64,000 nucleotides of DNA, from contig NZ_CP059735.1 of assembly GCF_000948975.2 (NCBI RefSeq), forward strand, positions 744,001 to 808,000, in the 5' to 3' direction. The notes under the pieces were generated by a model. The model had not been told where the DNA came from. It saw only the letters and a program-made list of their open reading frames with translations, and did not search any database. Below are positions 9,438 to 18,746 of this stretch, piece by piece; positions within the stretch are counted from its first letter, which is position 1, and each line of letters starts with the position of its first letter. Source of the DNA: Thalassomonas actiniarum (lineage in GTDB: Bacteria > Pseudomonadota > Gammaproteobacteria > Enterobacterales > Alteromonadaceae). Position numbers and translations under genes: made by a program.

Positions 9438-10514
9438 ATGCTTAACAAGTTGTTCAAAAAGAAAGCACAAATGATGGTGGGGATCGATATCGGCTCCCAC
9501 GCCGTGAAAGCTGTATTGTTAAGTAATGGAAGTCAGGGCTACACCCTGGAATGCCTGGCAATGGAGCCTATGCCGAGGGGGGTGATCGTCGACAGGGAAA
9601 TCCAGGACATGGAAGCCATTGGCAATGTTATAGGGAGGTTGCGAAAAAAAGTTTCCTCTTCGGTGAAGCATGCGGCAGCGGCCGTTTCCGGGCAAACGGT
9701 GATCACCAAGATTATCTATATGGATGTCGCCCTGAATGAAGAAGAGCTGGCCAATCAAATCGAAATTGAAGCCGACAGCTTGATCCCCTATCCGCTGGAT
9801 GAAGTCAGCCTGGATTTTGAGTCATTGGATGTTAATGAGTCGGACCCCAGCAAAATCAACGTGTTGCTCAGCGCAGCCAGAACCGAATCGATAGAAGCCA
9901 GGGTCACCACCTTGGATATGGGAGGCTTTGAAGCCAAGGTGATCGATGTCGAGTCCTATGCCGTCAGCCGTACCCATGATTTATGTCTGGCAAACCTGCC
10001 CGACGATGCGGCTGATAAAATGGTGGCCATAGTGGATATCGGCGCTACCATGACCTTGTTATCGGTGACCGACGGCGGCAAACATATTTACAGCCGGGAT
10101 CAAATTTTCGGCGGTGAGCAATATACCCGCTCGATCATTTCTTATTACAACATGTCTTTTGAAGAGGCGGAAAGCGCCAAGGTAAACGGCGAGCTGCCTC
10201 CCAATTTTACTTTTGAAGTACTGGCGCCTTTCCACACGATTTTAGTGCAGCAGATCCGCCGGGCGATTCAGATGTTTCTCACCTCCAGTGGCCATGAAAA
10301 AGTTGATTACCTGGTGATTTCCGGCGGCACCGCCCTGGTGGAAGGAGTACAGGAACTGTTGGCGGAAGAGTTGGGCATACATACCGTGATTGCCGCTCCC
10401 TTTTCCGATATGAAACTTGCAAAAAACATTGATGAAGAGATGCTGGCGCTTGCCCCTCAGTTTATGGTGGCGGCGGGTTTAGCGTTAAGGAGTTTTTCGC
10501 CATGGCACATATAA
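9438..10514 (+). CDS. pilM: Type IV pilus assembly protein PilM (actin-like)
   Basis: Cytoplasmic actin-like ATPase of the type IV pilus alignment subcomplex; it binds the N-terminal tail of PilN. The N-terminal phosphate-1 loop is VGIDIGSHAVKAVLLS. The second loop is AIVDIGATMTLLSV and the C-terminal adenosine motif is LVISGGTALVEGV. At 358 residues it is typical. First gene of pilMNOPQ; the 3' end overlaps pilN by 13 bp, so the two are translationally coupled. TAGGACAC before the ATG is a reasonable ribosome site. Confidence 0.96.
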   Translation: MLNKLFKKKAQMMVGIDIGSHAVKAVLLSNGSQGYTLECLAMEPMPRGVIVDREIQDMEAIGNVIGRLRKKVSSSVKHAAAAVSGQTVITKIIYMDVALNEEELANQIEIEADSLIPYPLDEVSLDFESLDVNESDPSKINVLLSAARTESIEARVTTLDMGGFEAKVIDVESYAVSRTHDLCLANLPDDAADKMVAIVDIGATMTLLSVTDGGKHIYSRDQIFGGEQYTRSIISYYNMSFEEAESAKVNGELPPNFTFEVLAPFHTILVQQIRRAIQMFLTSSGHEKVDYLVISGGTALVEGVQELLAEELGIHTVIAAPFSDMKLAKNIDEEMLALAPQFMVAAGLALRSFSPWHI

Positions 10515-11095
10515 ACCTGCTTCCCTGGCGCGAGGCACAGCTAAAAGCGAGGCAAACGGAATACTTTACCGTATTGGCAATAGTGGCGGTGAGCGCTTTT
10601 GTCTTGATCTTTCTGGTGGGACAGTTTTACCAGGCGCGGGTTAACGGGCAAAACTCCCTTAATCAGTATTTACGCAATGAAATACAGCAACTGGATTTGA
10701 AGATAGGCGAAATCAAGGTATTGAACGAGAAAAAAGATGCCTTGCAAAAGCGCATCAGGGTGATTGAACAATTGCAGCGCAGCCGTAATGTCGGCACCCA
10801 GGTGCTGGATGAGATTGCCAAAATTGTGCCCAATGGCATTTATCTGACCCATATGGAGAAAAAGGGCAATACCCTGCAGCTGTTGGGAAAAAGCGAATCC
10901 AATAACCACCTGGCGAATATGATCCGGGAAATTGAGCGCTCGGATCTGTTTGCCGATGCCACCCTGGACTCGATTATCAGCGATGAAAAAACCGTGAAAC
11001 TGCTCAGTGACTTTAAGATGCGGGTGCGTATCAAGGGCCTGGTAAATGATGTCGCGGTATCAGGTACCGTTGCGGCTTCGGGGGGCGGGGCATGA
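10502..11095 (+). CDS. pilN: Type IV pilus inner-membrane protein PilN
   Basis: Bitopic inner-membrane protein that links cytoplasmic PilM to periplasmic PilO. The N-terminus INLLPWREAQLKARQ is the conserved PilM-binding motif. A single membrane helix follows (about residues 22-44), then a coiled coil (residues about 50-90) and a ferredoxin-like periplasmic domain. At 197 residues it is normal. It overlaps pilM upstream, and its stop overlaps the pilO start as ATGA. Confidence 0.95.
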   Translation: MAHINLLPWREAQLKARQTEYFTVLAIVAVSAFVLIFLVGQFYQARVNGQNSLNQYLRNEIQQLDLKIGEIKVLNEKKDALQKRIRVIEQLQRSRNVGTQVLDEIAKIVPNGIYLTHMEKKGNTLQLLGKSESNNHLANMIREIERSDLFADATLDSIISDEKTVKLLSDFKMRVRIKGLVNDVAVSGTVAASGGGA

Positions 11096-11685
11096 ATATA
11101 GACTTATCCCAGTTTGATAACCTTGAGTTAGAAAATATCGGCCAGTGGCCTTACCTGGCGAAAGTGGTTTTGGCAATTTTCTTAGGCATAGTGGTGTTGG
11201 TGCTGGGGTATATTTTTATCGTCAGCGATAAAATTACCCAGCTGGAAAAAGTCCGGCGGGAAGAAATCACCCTAAGACAGGAGTATAAGGCGAAATATCA
11301 TGTTGCCGCCAACCTGGAGTTATTCCAGGCGCAAATGGTTGAAGCGGAAGCCCTGTTTGCCAATCAGTTAAAAAGTTTGCCGGAAAGCCACGAAACGCCG
11401 GGACTTTTGGATGATATTACTTTTGTCGGCACCACCAGCGGCCTTGATTTTGTTAAATTAAATTGGCAACCTGAAATTGCTAAAGAGATTTACATTGAGT
11501 TGCCGATCGATATTGAGGTGATAGGCTCGTATCATGAGTTTGGCAATTTTGTCAGCAAAGTGGCGGGATTGCCCCGTATCGTTACCCTGCATGATTTTGA
11601 TATCAATATCTCCGGCAGCGACAGCGATATTCTCAGGCTGACCTTGCAGGCAAAAACCTATCGTTACCGGGAGGATAATGAATGA
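11092..11685 (+). CDS. pilO: Type IV pilus inner-membrane protein PilO
   Basis: Periplasmic partner of PilN in the alignment complex connecting the inner-membrane motor to the PilQ secretin. A cytoplasmic N-terminal segment with LENIGQWPYLAK is followed by a membrane helix (about residues 25-45), a coiled coil and a C-terminal periplasmic domain. Length is 197 residues. Start and stop overlap pilN and pilP by 4 bp each, showing strong translational coupling. Confidence 0.95.
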   Translation: MNIDLSQFDNLELENIGQWPYLAKVVLAIFLGIVVLVLGYIFIVSDKITQLEKVRREEITLRQEYKAKYHVAANLELFQAQMVEAEALFANQLKSLPESHETPGLLDDITFVGTTSGLDFVKLNWQPEIAKEIYIELPIDIEVIGSYHEFGNFVSKVAGLPRIVTLHDFDINISGSDSDILRLTLQAKTYRYREDNE

Positions 11686-12203
11686 TGAAGTACCTGGTGT
11701 TATTGCTTAGTTTTATGCTTAGCGGCTGTTTTGATGATCCCAGCGAACTTAATGCCTTTATGGCCAAGGTCCATGAGGATACCAGTAATCAGATCGAACC
11801 TATGCCAGCGGTGCCCAAATTTAATCATTTTGACTATTCCGCCCAGTCAAAGCGCAGCCCTTTTGTCGCCCCAAAACCCGAAGCCATCCAGGAAAAACTG
11901 CAACAGATGACCGGCTGCCTCAGCCCGGATCCCAGGCGCCGTAAACAGCCGCTGGAAAAGTATTCGCTGGCGGATTTAAGCATGCGCGGCACTTTGGGGG
12001 AGTTAGGAGTGACCTGGGCCCTGGTGCAGGCGTCCGATGATAGTTTGCACCGGGTTGCCGTCGGCGGCTATATGGGACTTTATAACGGCCGTATCACCGG
12101 GGTCAGCCAGGAGAGCGTCACACTTGTTGAATTAATTCCCGACGGCGCCGGTTGCTGGATAGAAAGAGAGTCCGTGGTTTCAATTGTTGAATCAGAAGGA
12201 TAG
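11682..12203 (+). CDS. pilP: Type IV pilus lipoprotein PilP
   Basis: Lipoprotein that bridges PilNO and the secretin PilQ. It has a short signal peptide with lipobox LSGC (Cys16 from the first ATG). A proline-rich linker follows, then the conserved FVAPKPE segment and a C-terminal beta domain (GTLGELGVTWALVQ to the end). At 173 residues the length is normal. GGGAGG at 11669-11674 is spaced 7 nt from ATG 11682; a second ATG at 11685 is possible. Confidence 0.94.
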   Translation: MMKYLVLLLSFMLSGCFDDPSELNAFMAKVHEDTSNQIEPMPAVPKFNHFDYSAQSKRSPFVAPKPEAIQEKLQQMTGCLSPDPRRRKQPLEKYSLADLSMRGTLGELGVTWALVQASDDSLHRVAVGGYMGLYNGRITGVSQESVTLVELIPDGAGCWIERESVVSIVESEG

Positions 12204-12205
12204 GG

Positions 12206-14275
12206 GTGAAGAAGATAATGTTAGCAGATCAAGAGAAAAAAAATTATAACATCTTTGCCGAAATCCTGACCGTAAAAGGGCTTTTGGCACTGGTACTGTG
12301 TTGGCTTGCCTTTGGCGCCGGTGCCAGGACCTTAACCGGCTTGTCGTATAACACCATACAGAAAGATCAAATCGAACTGGTGTTCAGTCTTTCGGAGGCG
12401 GTGACAACACAGCCGGAGATCAAAACTTTTGTGACCCCGGCGCGCATTGATATTTTGTTTGCGGTGGATGATTTTAATCCGTTGATCAGTGACACTAATA
12501 TCCGCCACGCCGGTGTTAACTCGGTGAAAGTACAAAAGGTGGCGGGGCAAATTATTGCCTCGGTGCATTTGGCCAAGCTGGCGGTATTCGACGTTAGACA
12601 AAGCGGCAATGAATTTTCGCTGATTTTAAAGAATCAGGATCCCGACTCTCCGGTCACGAAATTAACCCCGGCTAATAATGAATTTATCAACAGCATTGCG
12701 GAGATAGATTTTACCCGCAGCCAGGAAAATGACTCCCAGGTGATCATTTCCCTGGAAGATACTATGGTCGCGGTGGATGTCAGCGATAAGCTGGGGAAAA
12801 TTTATGTGGAATTTCACAATACCGCCATCCCGGAAGAGCTCTTGTATAAACTGGATGTGACGGACTTTGGCACTCTGGTGAAAGGGATAGAAACCTTCAG
12901 GGAAGGGCGCAACGCCCGGGTGGTGATCGATGTCGACGGCGAGTTTGATTTTAGTCACCAGCAGTTAACCAATGTTTTTTCCCTGAAAGTCACAGAAAAG
13001 GTTAAGGTACCGGGTTATCTGGAGGATGTTGAAGATTATAGCGGCAGGCCGATTTCATTAAATTTCCAGGATATCTCGGTGCGCACTGTGTTGCAGATCA
13101 TTGCCGATTATAACGGCTTCAACCTGGTGACCAGCGATACCGTGGACGGCAATATTACCTTGCGCCTTGATGGCGTGCCCTGGGATCAGGCGCTGGATAT
13201 TATCTTAAAAGTCAAAGGGCTGGATAAGCGTATGGAGGGCAATATCTTAATGGTAGCTCCCAGCGACGAACTTGCCGCCCGGGAAGCCCGTGATTTGCAG
13301 GCGTTGCAGCAGGTGGCGGATTTGGCGCCTTTATATTCCGAATATGTCCAGGTCAACTACGCCAAGGCGATTGAGTTTTCTTCTTTGATCAAAAATGAGG
13401 AAACCAGCATTTTATCCCCCAGGGGCAGTGTTTCGGTTGATGAACGCACCAATACCCTGTTGATCCGGGATACCGCGCAAAGTATCGAAGACATTAAACG
13501 TATGGTTGCCGTGCTGGATATCCCCGTCAGGCAGGTAGTGATTGAAGCCCGCATGGTGACAGTAAAAGATAATATCAATGAAGAGCTGGGGATCCGCTGG
13601 GGTATTACCGATACCGACGGTGAAACCGGCACCTCGGGCACGTTAACCGGGGCCGACTCGGCAAACGCCGGCACCACCCCGGATATTGGCGACCGCATGA
13701 ATGTCAATTTGCCGGTTGCCAGTCCCGCCGGCAGCATTGCCTTTCAGATCGCCCGTCTGGCAGACGGCACTATCCTCGACCTTGAATTAAGTGCCATGGA
13801 AAAAGAAAATAAAGGGGAAATAATTGCCAGTCCGCGCATCACCACCGCCAACCAAAAAGAAGCTTATATAGAGCAGGGGGTCGAAATCCCCTATCAGGAA
13901 GCGGCGTCCAGCGGCGCTACTTCGACCCAATTCAAAAAAGCCGTGCTCAGCCTGACCGTGACCCCCCATATCACCCCGGATGACAGGATCATTCTTGATC
14001 TTGTCGTGACCCAAGACACGGTTTCGGATGTGCAAAGCGGCACCGCACCGGCAATCGATACCCAGCGTATCGGCACACAAGTGCTGGTAAATAACGGCGA
14101 AACCATAGTGTTAGGCGGTATTTACCAGCAGCAGATCATCAACACCATTTCTAAGGTTCCCGTGCTGGGAGACATCCCTTATTTTGGCTGGTTATTCAGA
14201 AACAGTAATAATTTTAATGAGAAAAAAGAATTGCTGATTTTTGTGACTCCCCGCATTGTAAAAGAACATTTTTAG
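12206..14275 (+). CDS. pilQ: Type IV pilus secretin PilQ
   Basis: Outer-membrane secretin through which the pilus exits. The N-terminal membrane-targeting segment (LALVLCWLAFGAGA) is followed by AMIN-type peptidoglycan-binding domains (to about residue 270). Then come an STN/N0 domain (ISLNFQDISVRTVLQIIADY), a secretin N1 domain and the C-terminal secretin core with the late segment VPVLGDIPYFGWLFR. At 689 residues it is normal for PilQ and much longer than HofQ. Start: GTG 12206 two bases after pilP with AAGGA upstream; ATG 12218 is an alternative. Last gene of the pil operon. Confidence 0.95.
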   Translation: MKKIMLADQEKKNYNIFAEILTVKGLLALVLCWLAFGAGARTLTGLSYNTIQKDQIELVFSLSEAVTTQPEIKTFVTPARIDILFAVDDFNPLISDTNIRHAGVNSVKVQKVAGQIIASVHLAKLAVFDVRQSGNEFSLILKNQDPDSPVTKLTPANNEFINSIAEIDFTRSQENDSQVIISLEDTMVAVDVSDKLGKIYVEFHNTAIPEELLYKLDVTDFGTLVKGIETFREGRNARVVIDVDGEFDFSHQQLTNVFSLKVTEKVKVPGYLEDVEDYSGRPISLNFQDISVRTVLQIIADYNGFNLVTSDTVDGNITLRLDGVPWDQALDIILKVKGLDKRMEGNILMVAPSDELAAREARDLQALQQVADLAPLYSEYVQVNYAKAIEFSSLIKNEETSILSPRGSVSVDERTNTLLIRDTAQSIEDIKRMVAVLDIPVRQVVIEARMVTVKDNINEELGIRWGITDTDGETGTSGTLTGADSANAGTTPDIGDRMNVNLPVASPAGSIAFQIARLADGTILDLELSAMEKENKGEIIASPRITTANQKEAYIEQGVEIPYQEAASSGATSTQFKKAVLSLTVTPHITPDDRIILDLVVTQDTVSDVQSGTAPAIDTQRIGTQVLVNNGETIVLGGIYQQQIINTISKVPVLGDIPYFGWLFRNSNNFNEKKELLIFVTPRIVKEHF

Positions 14276-14287
14276 TCTAAATTATCA

Positions 14288-14315
14288 GTAAGTGGTTTCT
14301 TTTCGCACCACTTAC
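14288..14315 (+). terminator. Hairpin after pilQ, possible weak terminator
   Basis: GTAAGTGGT (14288-14296) and ACCACTTAC (14307-14315) form a perfect 9-bp stem with a 10-nt loop. Only a short, mixed T-containing tail follows, so termination is uncertain. It lies 13 bp after the pilQ stop and about 110 bp before aroK. Confidence 0.4.
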
Positions 14316-14423
14316 TTGCAATCTGCACCGAAGAATTGCGATAATTGCGCCCTTGAAATTTTCGAGGGGGTCTCCTCTTACCCTATAAACGTAATTAATT
14401 ATAACGAGTATTAAGTTAGTCTA

Positions 14424-14942
14424 ATGGCAGAAAAACGTAACATTTTCCTTGTAGGCCCTATGGGTGCTGGCAAAAGCACTATAGGTAGAGAACTAGCAGA
14501 AAGGCTACATCTTGAGTTTTACGACTCTGATCAAGAGATTGAACGTCGTACTGGTGCCGATATCGCGTGGGTTTTTGATCTTGAAGGCGAAGATGGTTTT
14601 CGCAAAAGAGAAGAATCAGTGATCGATGACCTTACCGAAAAGCAGGGTATAGTTCTGGCCACCGGTGGTGGATCTGTGATCAGCAATCAGGTTCGCAATC
14701 GTTTATCCGCACGTGGAATCGTGGTATATCTGGAAACAACGATTGATAAGCAGGTGGCGCGTACCCAGCGTGATCGTCGCCGCCCGTTACTGCAAACATC
14801 CGAAGAGCCGCGTGCGGTACTGGAGAAGCTGGCGGTTGAACGTAACCCTCTTTATGAAGAGATTGCCGACGTCATCATTCAAACCGACGATCAAAGCGCC
14901 AAAGTGGTTGCCCATAAAATCGTTGAACGTCTAGATTTCTAA
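14424..14942 (+). CDS. aroK: Shikimate kinase I
   Basis: Phosphorylates shikimate at the 3-hydroxyl, the fifth step of the shikimate pathway to chorismate. The Walker A motif is [14 protein letters not shown] near residue 10; the shikimate-binding Asp and Arg lie in [13 protein letters not shown] and FRKREE; the GGGS loop is ATGGGSVIS. The adenine/lid region includes RDRRRPLL. At 172 residues it is exactly typical. It is followed after 2 bp by aroB, the conserved pilQ-aroK-aroB-damX-dam order of gammaproteobacteria. Confidence 0.97.
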   Translation: MAEKRNIFLVGPMGAGKSTIGRELAERLHLEFYDSDQEIERRTGADIAWVFDLEGEDGFRKREESVIDDLTEKQGIVLATGGGSVISNQVRNRLSARGIVVYLETTIDKQVARTQRDRRRPLLQTSEEPRAVLEKLAVERNPLYEEIADVIIQTDDQSAKVVAHKIVERLDF

Positions 14943-14944
14943 TC

Positions 14945-16009
14945 GTGGCAACTCTACATCTCGATCTGGGAATTCGTAGTTATCCTATCTATATAGAAAG
15001 CGGGTTATTTAATGATAATAGCCTGCTCTCCCGGCATATCCGGGGCACAAGGGTGTGCATAGTTTCCAATGAAATTGTGCATCCCCTATACGCCGAAAAA
15101 ATCAAGGCCGCTCTGGCCGGTTATCAGCTTGATGAAATCATCTTACCCGACGGTGAAGCCGAAAAAAGCCTGGGCAATTTCGACAAAATCATGTCGCATT
15201 TGCTGGCCAACGGCCATGGTCGGGATACCAGCCTGATAGCCCTTGGCGGAGGCGTGATCGGTGATATTACCGGTTTTGCTGCCGCCTGCTATCAAAGGGG
15301 CATAGATTTTATCCAGATCCCCACCACCTTATTGTCCCAGGTGGACTCTTCGGTTGGCGGAAAAACGGCGGTCAATCACCCGTTAGGGAAAAATATGATA
15401 GGCGCTTTTTACCAGCCCAAGGCGGTGCTTATCGATATTGATACCCTGTCCAGCCTGCCAAAGCGCGAATTTAGCGCCGGTATGGCGGAAGTGGTTAAAT
15501 ACGGTATTTTAGGCGACGGCGAGTTTTTTAACTGGCTTGAGCAGCACAAAGCGCAGATCCGGGCGGGCGATAAACTGGTGTTAAGCCAGATGATCGAACG
15601 TTGCTGCCAATGTAAGGCTGATATCGTCGCCAGCGACGAAACCGAAGCCGGTGTACGCGCCTTATTAAATCTTGGCCATACCTTTGGTCATGCGATTGAA
15701 GCCGAGATGGGCTATGGTAACTGGTTACACGGTGAAGCCGTTGCTACTGGCATGGTACTTGCTGCTAAATTGGCAGTATCAATGAATTTGCTGGCAGCGT
15801 CAGATCTTCGTCGTATTGAGTCTTTGCTTGAGGCATTTGATTTACCGCTAGAAGCCCCGGAAAGTATGGGCTTTAGCGAGTTTATCCGCCATATGCGCAG
15901 GGACAAGAAAAACTTAGCCGGAAAGCTCAGGTTAATTATACCGACAAAAATCGGTCACTCTGAAATACGCGACGACATCACAGAAGACATGCTACAGCAG
16001 ATTTTATAG
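14945..16009 (+). CDS. aroB: 3-dehydroquinate synthase
   Basis: NAD- and metal-dependent cyclase that converts DAHP to 3-dehydroquinate, the second step of the shikimate pathway. Family motifs visible: [46 protein letters not shown], and the metal ligands in [12 protein letters not shown] and [11 protein letters not shown]. At 354 residues it is normal. The start codon is GTG at 14945, right after the aroK stop; no better ATG exists at the conserved N-terminus. Confidence 0.97.
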   Translation: MATLHLDLGIRSYPIYIESGLFNDNSLLSRHIRGTRVCIVSNEIVHPLYAEKIKAALAGYQLDEIILPDGEAEKSLGNFDKIMSHLLANGHGRDTSLIALGGGVIGDITGFAAACYQRGIDFIQIPTTLLSQVDSSVGGKTAVNHPLGKNMIGAFYQPKAVLIDIDTLSSLPKREFSAGMAEVVKYGILGDGEFFNWLEQHKAQIRAGDKLVLSQMIERCCQCKADIVASDETEAGVRALLNLGHTFGHAIEAEMGYGNWLHGEAVATGMVLAAKLAVSMNLLAASDLRRIESLLEAFDLPLEAPESMGFSEFIRHMRRDKKNLAGKLRLIIPTKIGHSEIRDDITEDMLQQIL

Positions 16010-16059
16010 CCATATCTCAGGCCGGTAATAAAATAACCGGCTGTTGTTAAAGGTGAATT

Positions 16060-17421
16060 ATGTCTGCATTAGCGCATCAAACCACAGAAAATCAACCGGG
16101 CGTTACCAGCATCAGCGTCAATGCCCGGGTTGATTATATCTTACGCTTTTCCAAACAAGCGGTTTTGGTTGTCGATGAAGACAGCAACACTTATTCCCGG
16201 GTCGGCAGCCTGTTATTAGGAGCATTGCCCGACGATCATAATGCCGCTTTTGTTTCAATCGCCGCCAAACTTAATGATATCCAGATCCGCAGCCGGATAG
16301 TAGAGCAGCTTTTCGGCGGTGCCTTGTTCGATCCCGAGCAGGCGTTAACCGGCAGTATTATCAAGCTGGCCAGCGAAAAACGTGAAACCATCAGCATTAT
16401 TATCGAGCATGCGCATTTATTATCGCTGCAATTGTTGCATGAGCTTTGCCAGCTGGCGGAAATCGCCAAAAAAACCAAGCTGGACATCAATGTTGTTATG
16501 CTGGGCCAACATCAGGCGGGCAAGCTGGTGGCGGCGAACAAAATGTTGTTCACCAATAAGTTGTCTATCTTATCGGCGGCGACCGGTCAGCTACTCTCTC
16601 TTGATGCCGGTGTGTTTAAAGAGGCGCAGTCGTTTTTTGCCTTAACGTTTGGTAAAAAAGCGGCATTGGGTTTTACGGTTTTGTTGATTATCTCTGCGCT
16701 GGTAATTACCTGGCTTTATCAGCGGGACAGCTTAAGTTTCAGCGATTTACCCCAGCAGCAAAGTATAACCATTCCCGATGGCGCCGATGTTTTTGTTCAA
16801 GATCTTTCCGCGGCTAAAGAAGCTTCAGCCGGCAAAGAGCCTTCAGCAACGGCTGAGTCAGCAACACCAGCCTATGCTACGAATGCAGATATTTACCAGG
16901 CGCTACTTGCTCCAGAAGCCGCTATACAAATTGGGAAAGAAGATAAAATACCTGAGCAGGCCCGGCCGTCGGATGTGTTTAACGCGGTAATACTGGCAGA
17001 TAAGCCGGTCAAAGCCGAGCAAACAGAGGTGAAGGTTAACAGCGAAGTTGCTGCGCCTGTCAAAGCCGCCGATAACGCCGTACCTGTTAGTCAAAGTGAT
17101 AAAGTATCGGTTACCTCAGGCGTAAACCCGGATTATTTCTTACAGACTAAACAAGGTTTTGTGATCCAATTGGCAGGGTTCTCTTACCCTTCTGTATTTA
17201 AAGAGTTTATCGCCGATCATGAGCAGCTGGAATATTTCGGTTACTACCGGCAGTTAAATGGGCAAAAGCTGCTGGTGATCACTTCCAGGGTTTATGATTC
17301 AAGGGATGAAGCTTTGCAGGCGCGGGAGAGTTTACCCGAGTCCGTTAAGCAACGAGGTCCCTGGATAAAAAGTGTTGCTGCCGTTAATAATGAAATCAAT
17401 GCATTTCAAAGCTCCCAATAA
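16060..17421 (+). CDS. damX: DamX-like cell-division protein: degenerate ATPase-like N-domain, membrane helix, C-terminal SPOR domain
   Basis: Inner-membrane protein with three parts. The C-terminal SPOR domain (about residues 360-445, YFLQTKQGFVIQLAGFS onward) binds denuded septal peptidoglycan. One membrane helix lies at about residues 206-224 (AALGFTVLLIISALVITWL), followed by an Ala/Pro/Glu-rich periplasmic linker. The cytoplasmic N-terminal half resembles an ExeA-type AAA domain: IIIEHAHLL sits where Walker B would be and VVMLGQHQAG follows, but I see no Walker A P-loop. Position between aroB and dam identifies it as damX. E. coli DamX is similar in length (428 residues). Confidence 0.88.
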   Translation: MSALAHQTTENQPGVTSISVNARVDYILRFSKQAVLVVDEDSNTYSRVGSLLLGALPDDHNAAFVSIAAKLNDIQIRSRIVEQLFGGALFDPEQALTGSIIKLASEKRETISIIIEHAHLLSLQLLHELCQLAEIAKKTKLDINVVMLGQHQAGKLVAANKMLFTNKLSILSAATGQLLSLDAGVFKEAQSFFALTFGKKAALGFTVLLIISALVITWLYQRDSLSFSDLPQQQSITIPDGADVFVQDLSAAKEASAGKEPSATAESATPAYATNADIYQALLAPEAAIQIGKEDKIPEQARPSDVFNAVILADKPVKAEQTEVKVNSEVAAPVKAADNAVPVSQSDKVSVTSGVNPDYFLQTKQGFVIQLAGFSYPSVFKEFIADHEQLEYFGYYRQLNGQKLLVITSRVYDSRDEALQARESLPESVKQRGPWIKSVAAVNNEINAFQSSQ

Positions 17422-17487
17422 AAGTAAAATCAGGATACAATCCCGTCTTTCTTGATTTACAGACTTTAGGTAGGGCTTGCAGGCGGC

Positions 17488-18306
17488 ATGAATAAAAAAC
17501 ATCGAGCATTTTTGAAGTGGGCTGGTGGTAAATACGGCCTTAGCGATGTTATTGCTAAGATGCTGCCAAAAGGCGAGCGTCTGATCGAGCCGTTTGTCGG
17601 CGCCGGCTCTATTTTTCTGAACAGCGATTATCCGCACTACCTGTTAAATGACATTAATCAGGATCTGATCAATTTATACCGGATCCTGCAATCACGGCCG
17701 GATGAGTTTATCAATGATGCCCGCGCGATGTTTTCCAGCGAGAATAACCAGGCCGAAGTCTATTATCAGCTCAGGAAAGAATTTAACGCCAGCAGCGATC
17801 CTTATTTCCGCTCTTTAGTTTTTCTTTATATGAACCGTCACGGCTATAACGGTTTGTGCCGTTACAATAAATCCGGCGGTTATAACGTACCTTTTGGCAA
17901 ATATAAACGCCCGTACTTCCCCGAAGATGAGTTGAATTATTTTGCCGAAAAGGCGCAAAAAGCAACTTTTGTTTGTGAGAGTTACCGGGATACTTTCGCC
18001 CGGGCCTCGGCGGGAGATGTGATTTATTGCGATCCACCCTATGTGCCGTTAAGCAAAACCGCCAGTTTTACCAGTTATGCCGGTAATGGCTTTGGCCTGG
18101 ATGAACAGGCAGATCTGGCCAATGCTGCCGAAGAAGTGATCCAGCATCCGGATGTGTGCGTGTTGATCAGCAACCACGATACCATCTGGACCCGGAAGAT
18201 TTATGAGCATGCCAGCAAGTTAAAATCTATCCAGGTGGCAAGAACCATCAGCCAGAAAGGGCATAACCGGAAAAAAGTCGCCGAGTTGCTGGCCCTTTAT
18301 AAATAA
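17488..18306 (+). CDS. dam: DNA adenine methylase (GATC)
   Basis: Methylates adenine in GATC for mismatch-repair strand choice and replication control. D12-class layout: motif I FLKWAGGKYGL at about residues 7-17, then FVGAGSIFLN, and the catalytic motif IV DPPY near residue 182. RHGYNGLCRYNKSGGYNVPFG is the Dam DNA-recognition segment. At 272 residues it matches E. coli Dam (278). Its place after aroB-damX supports the housekeeping dam rather than a phage methylase. Confidence 0.96.
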   Translation: MNKKHRAFLKWAGGKYGLSDVIAKMLPKGERLIEPFVGAGSIFLNSDYPHYLLNDINQDLINLYRILQSRPDEFINDARAMFSSENNQAEVYYQLRKEFNASSDPYFRSLVFLYMNRHGYNGLCRYNKSGGYNVPFGKYKRPYFPEDELNYFAEKAQKATFVCESYRDTFARASAGDVIYCDPPYVPLSKTASFTSYAGNGFGLDEQADLANAAEEVIQHPDVCVLISNHDTIWTRKIYEHASKLKSIQVARTISQKGHNRKKVAELLALYK

Positions 18307-18346
18307 GAGCAGAAGTTAGCCCCGATACTGGCTTAGATAAACACCG

Positions 18347-18544
18347 CTAAGGCGATACCAGCGCGACTACCGCCACTAAGCTTAGCACGAATAAGGTCAC
18401 CGCAATAAAGCCGCCGATGAGGAAATGGCTGAACTTACCCTTGCTGAAATCCCGTTGGCGGTTTTTATCGCTTTGTACGCCAATAAAAGCGGCGCCGACG
18501 CTTTTTATGGTTTCTTTTAAATCACCTTCCTTGTTCAACCTCAT
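18347..18544 (-). CDS. DUF2970 family small membrane protein
   Basis: A 65-residue protein with one C-terminal membrane helix (FLIGGFIAVTLFVLSLVAVVAL). The N-terminal part LKETIKSVGAAFIGVQSDKNRQRDF is the DUF2970 signature. Function is unknown. AAGGAGG at 18553-18559 is ideally spaced (8 nt) for ATG 18544 and too close (2 nt) for ATG 18550, so the downstream ATG is chosen. It converges on dam with 40 bp between the stops. Confidence 0.8.
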   Translation of the reverse strand: MRLNKEGDLKETIKSVGAAFIGVQSDKNRQRDFSKGKFSHFLIGGFIAVTLFVLSLVAVVALVSP

Positions 18545-18746
18545 GGGCATTTCCTCCTTAAGTGCGACATTGTCGGATAATTGGGTTGAATAAATAATAT
18601 ACTACAGGTGTTGGCCAGGTGTAACCACAGATGTGGAGAATTTTTCGCCATCAAAGCAGGGGGCTTGGCTGGTTTTGATGTGTTTCAGCTGTTTAGCCGG
18701 GATTGAAAGCGGTTTTCCACCCCGGCATTTGTTTTCTCGGCTGATG

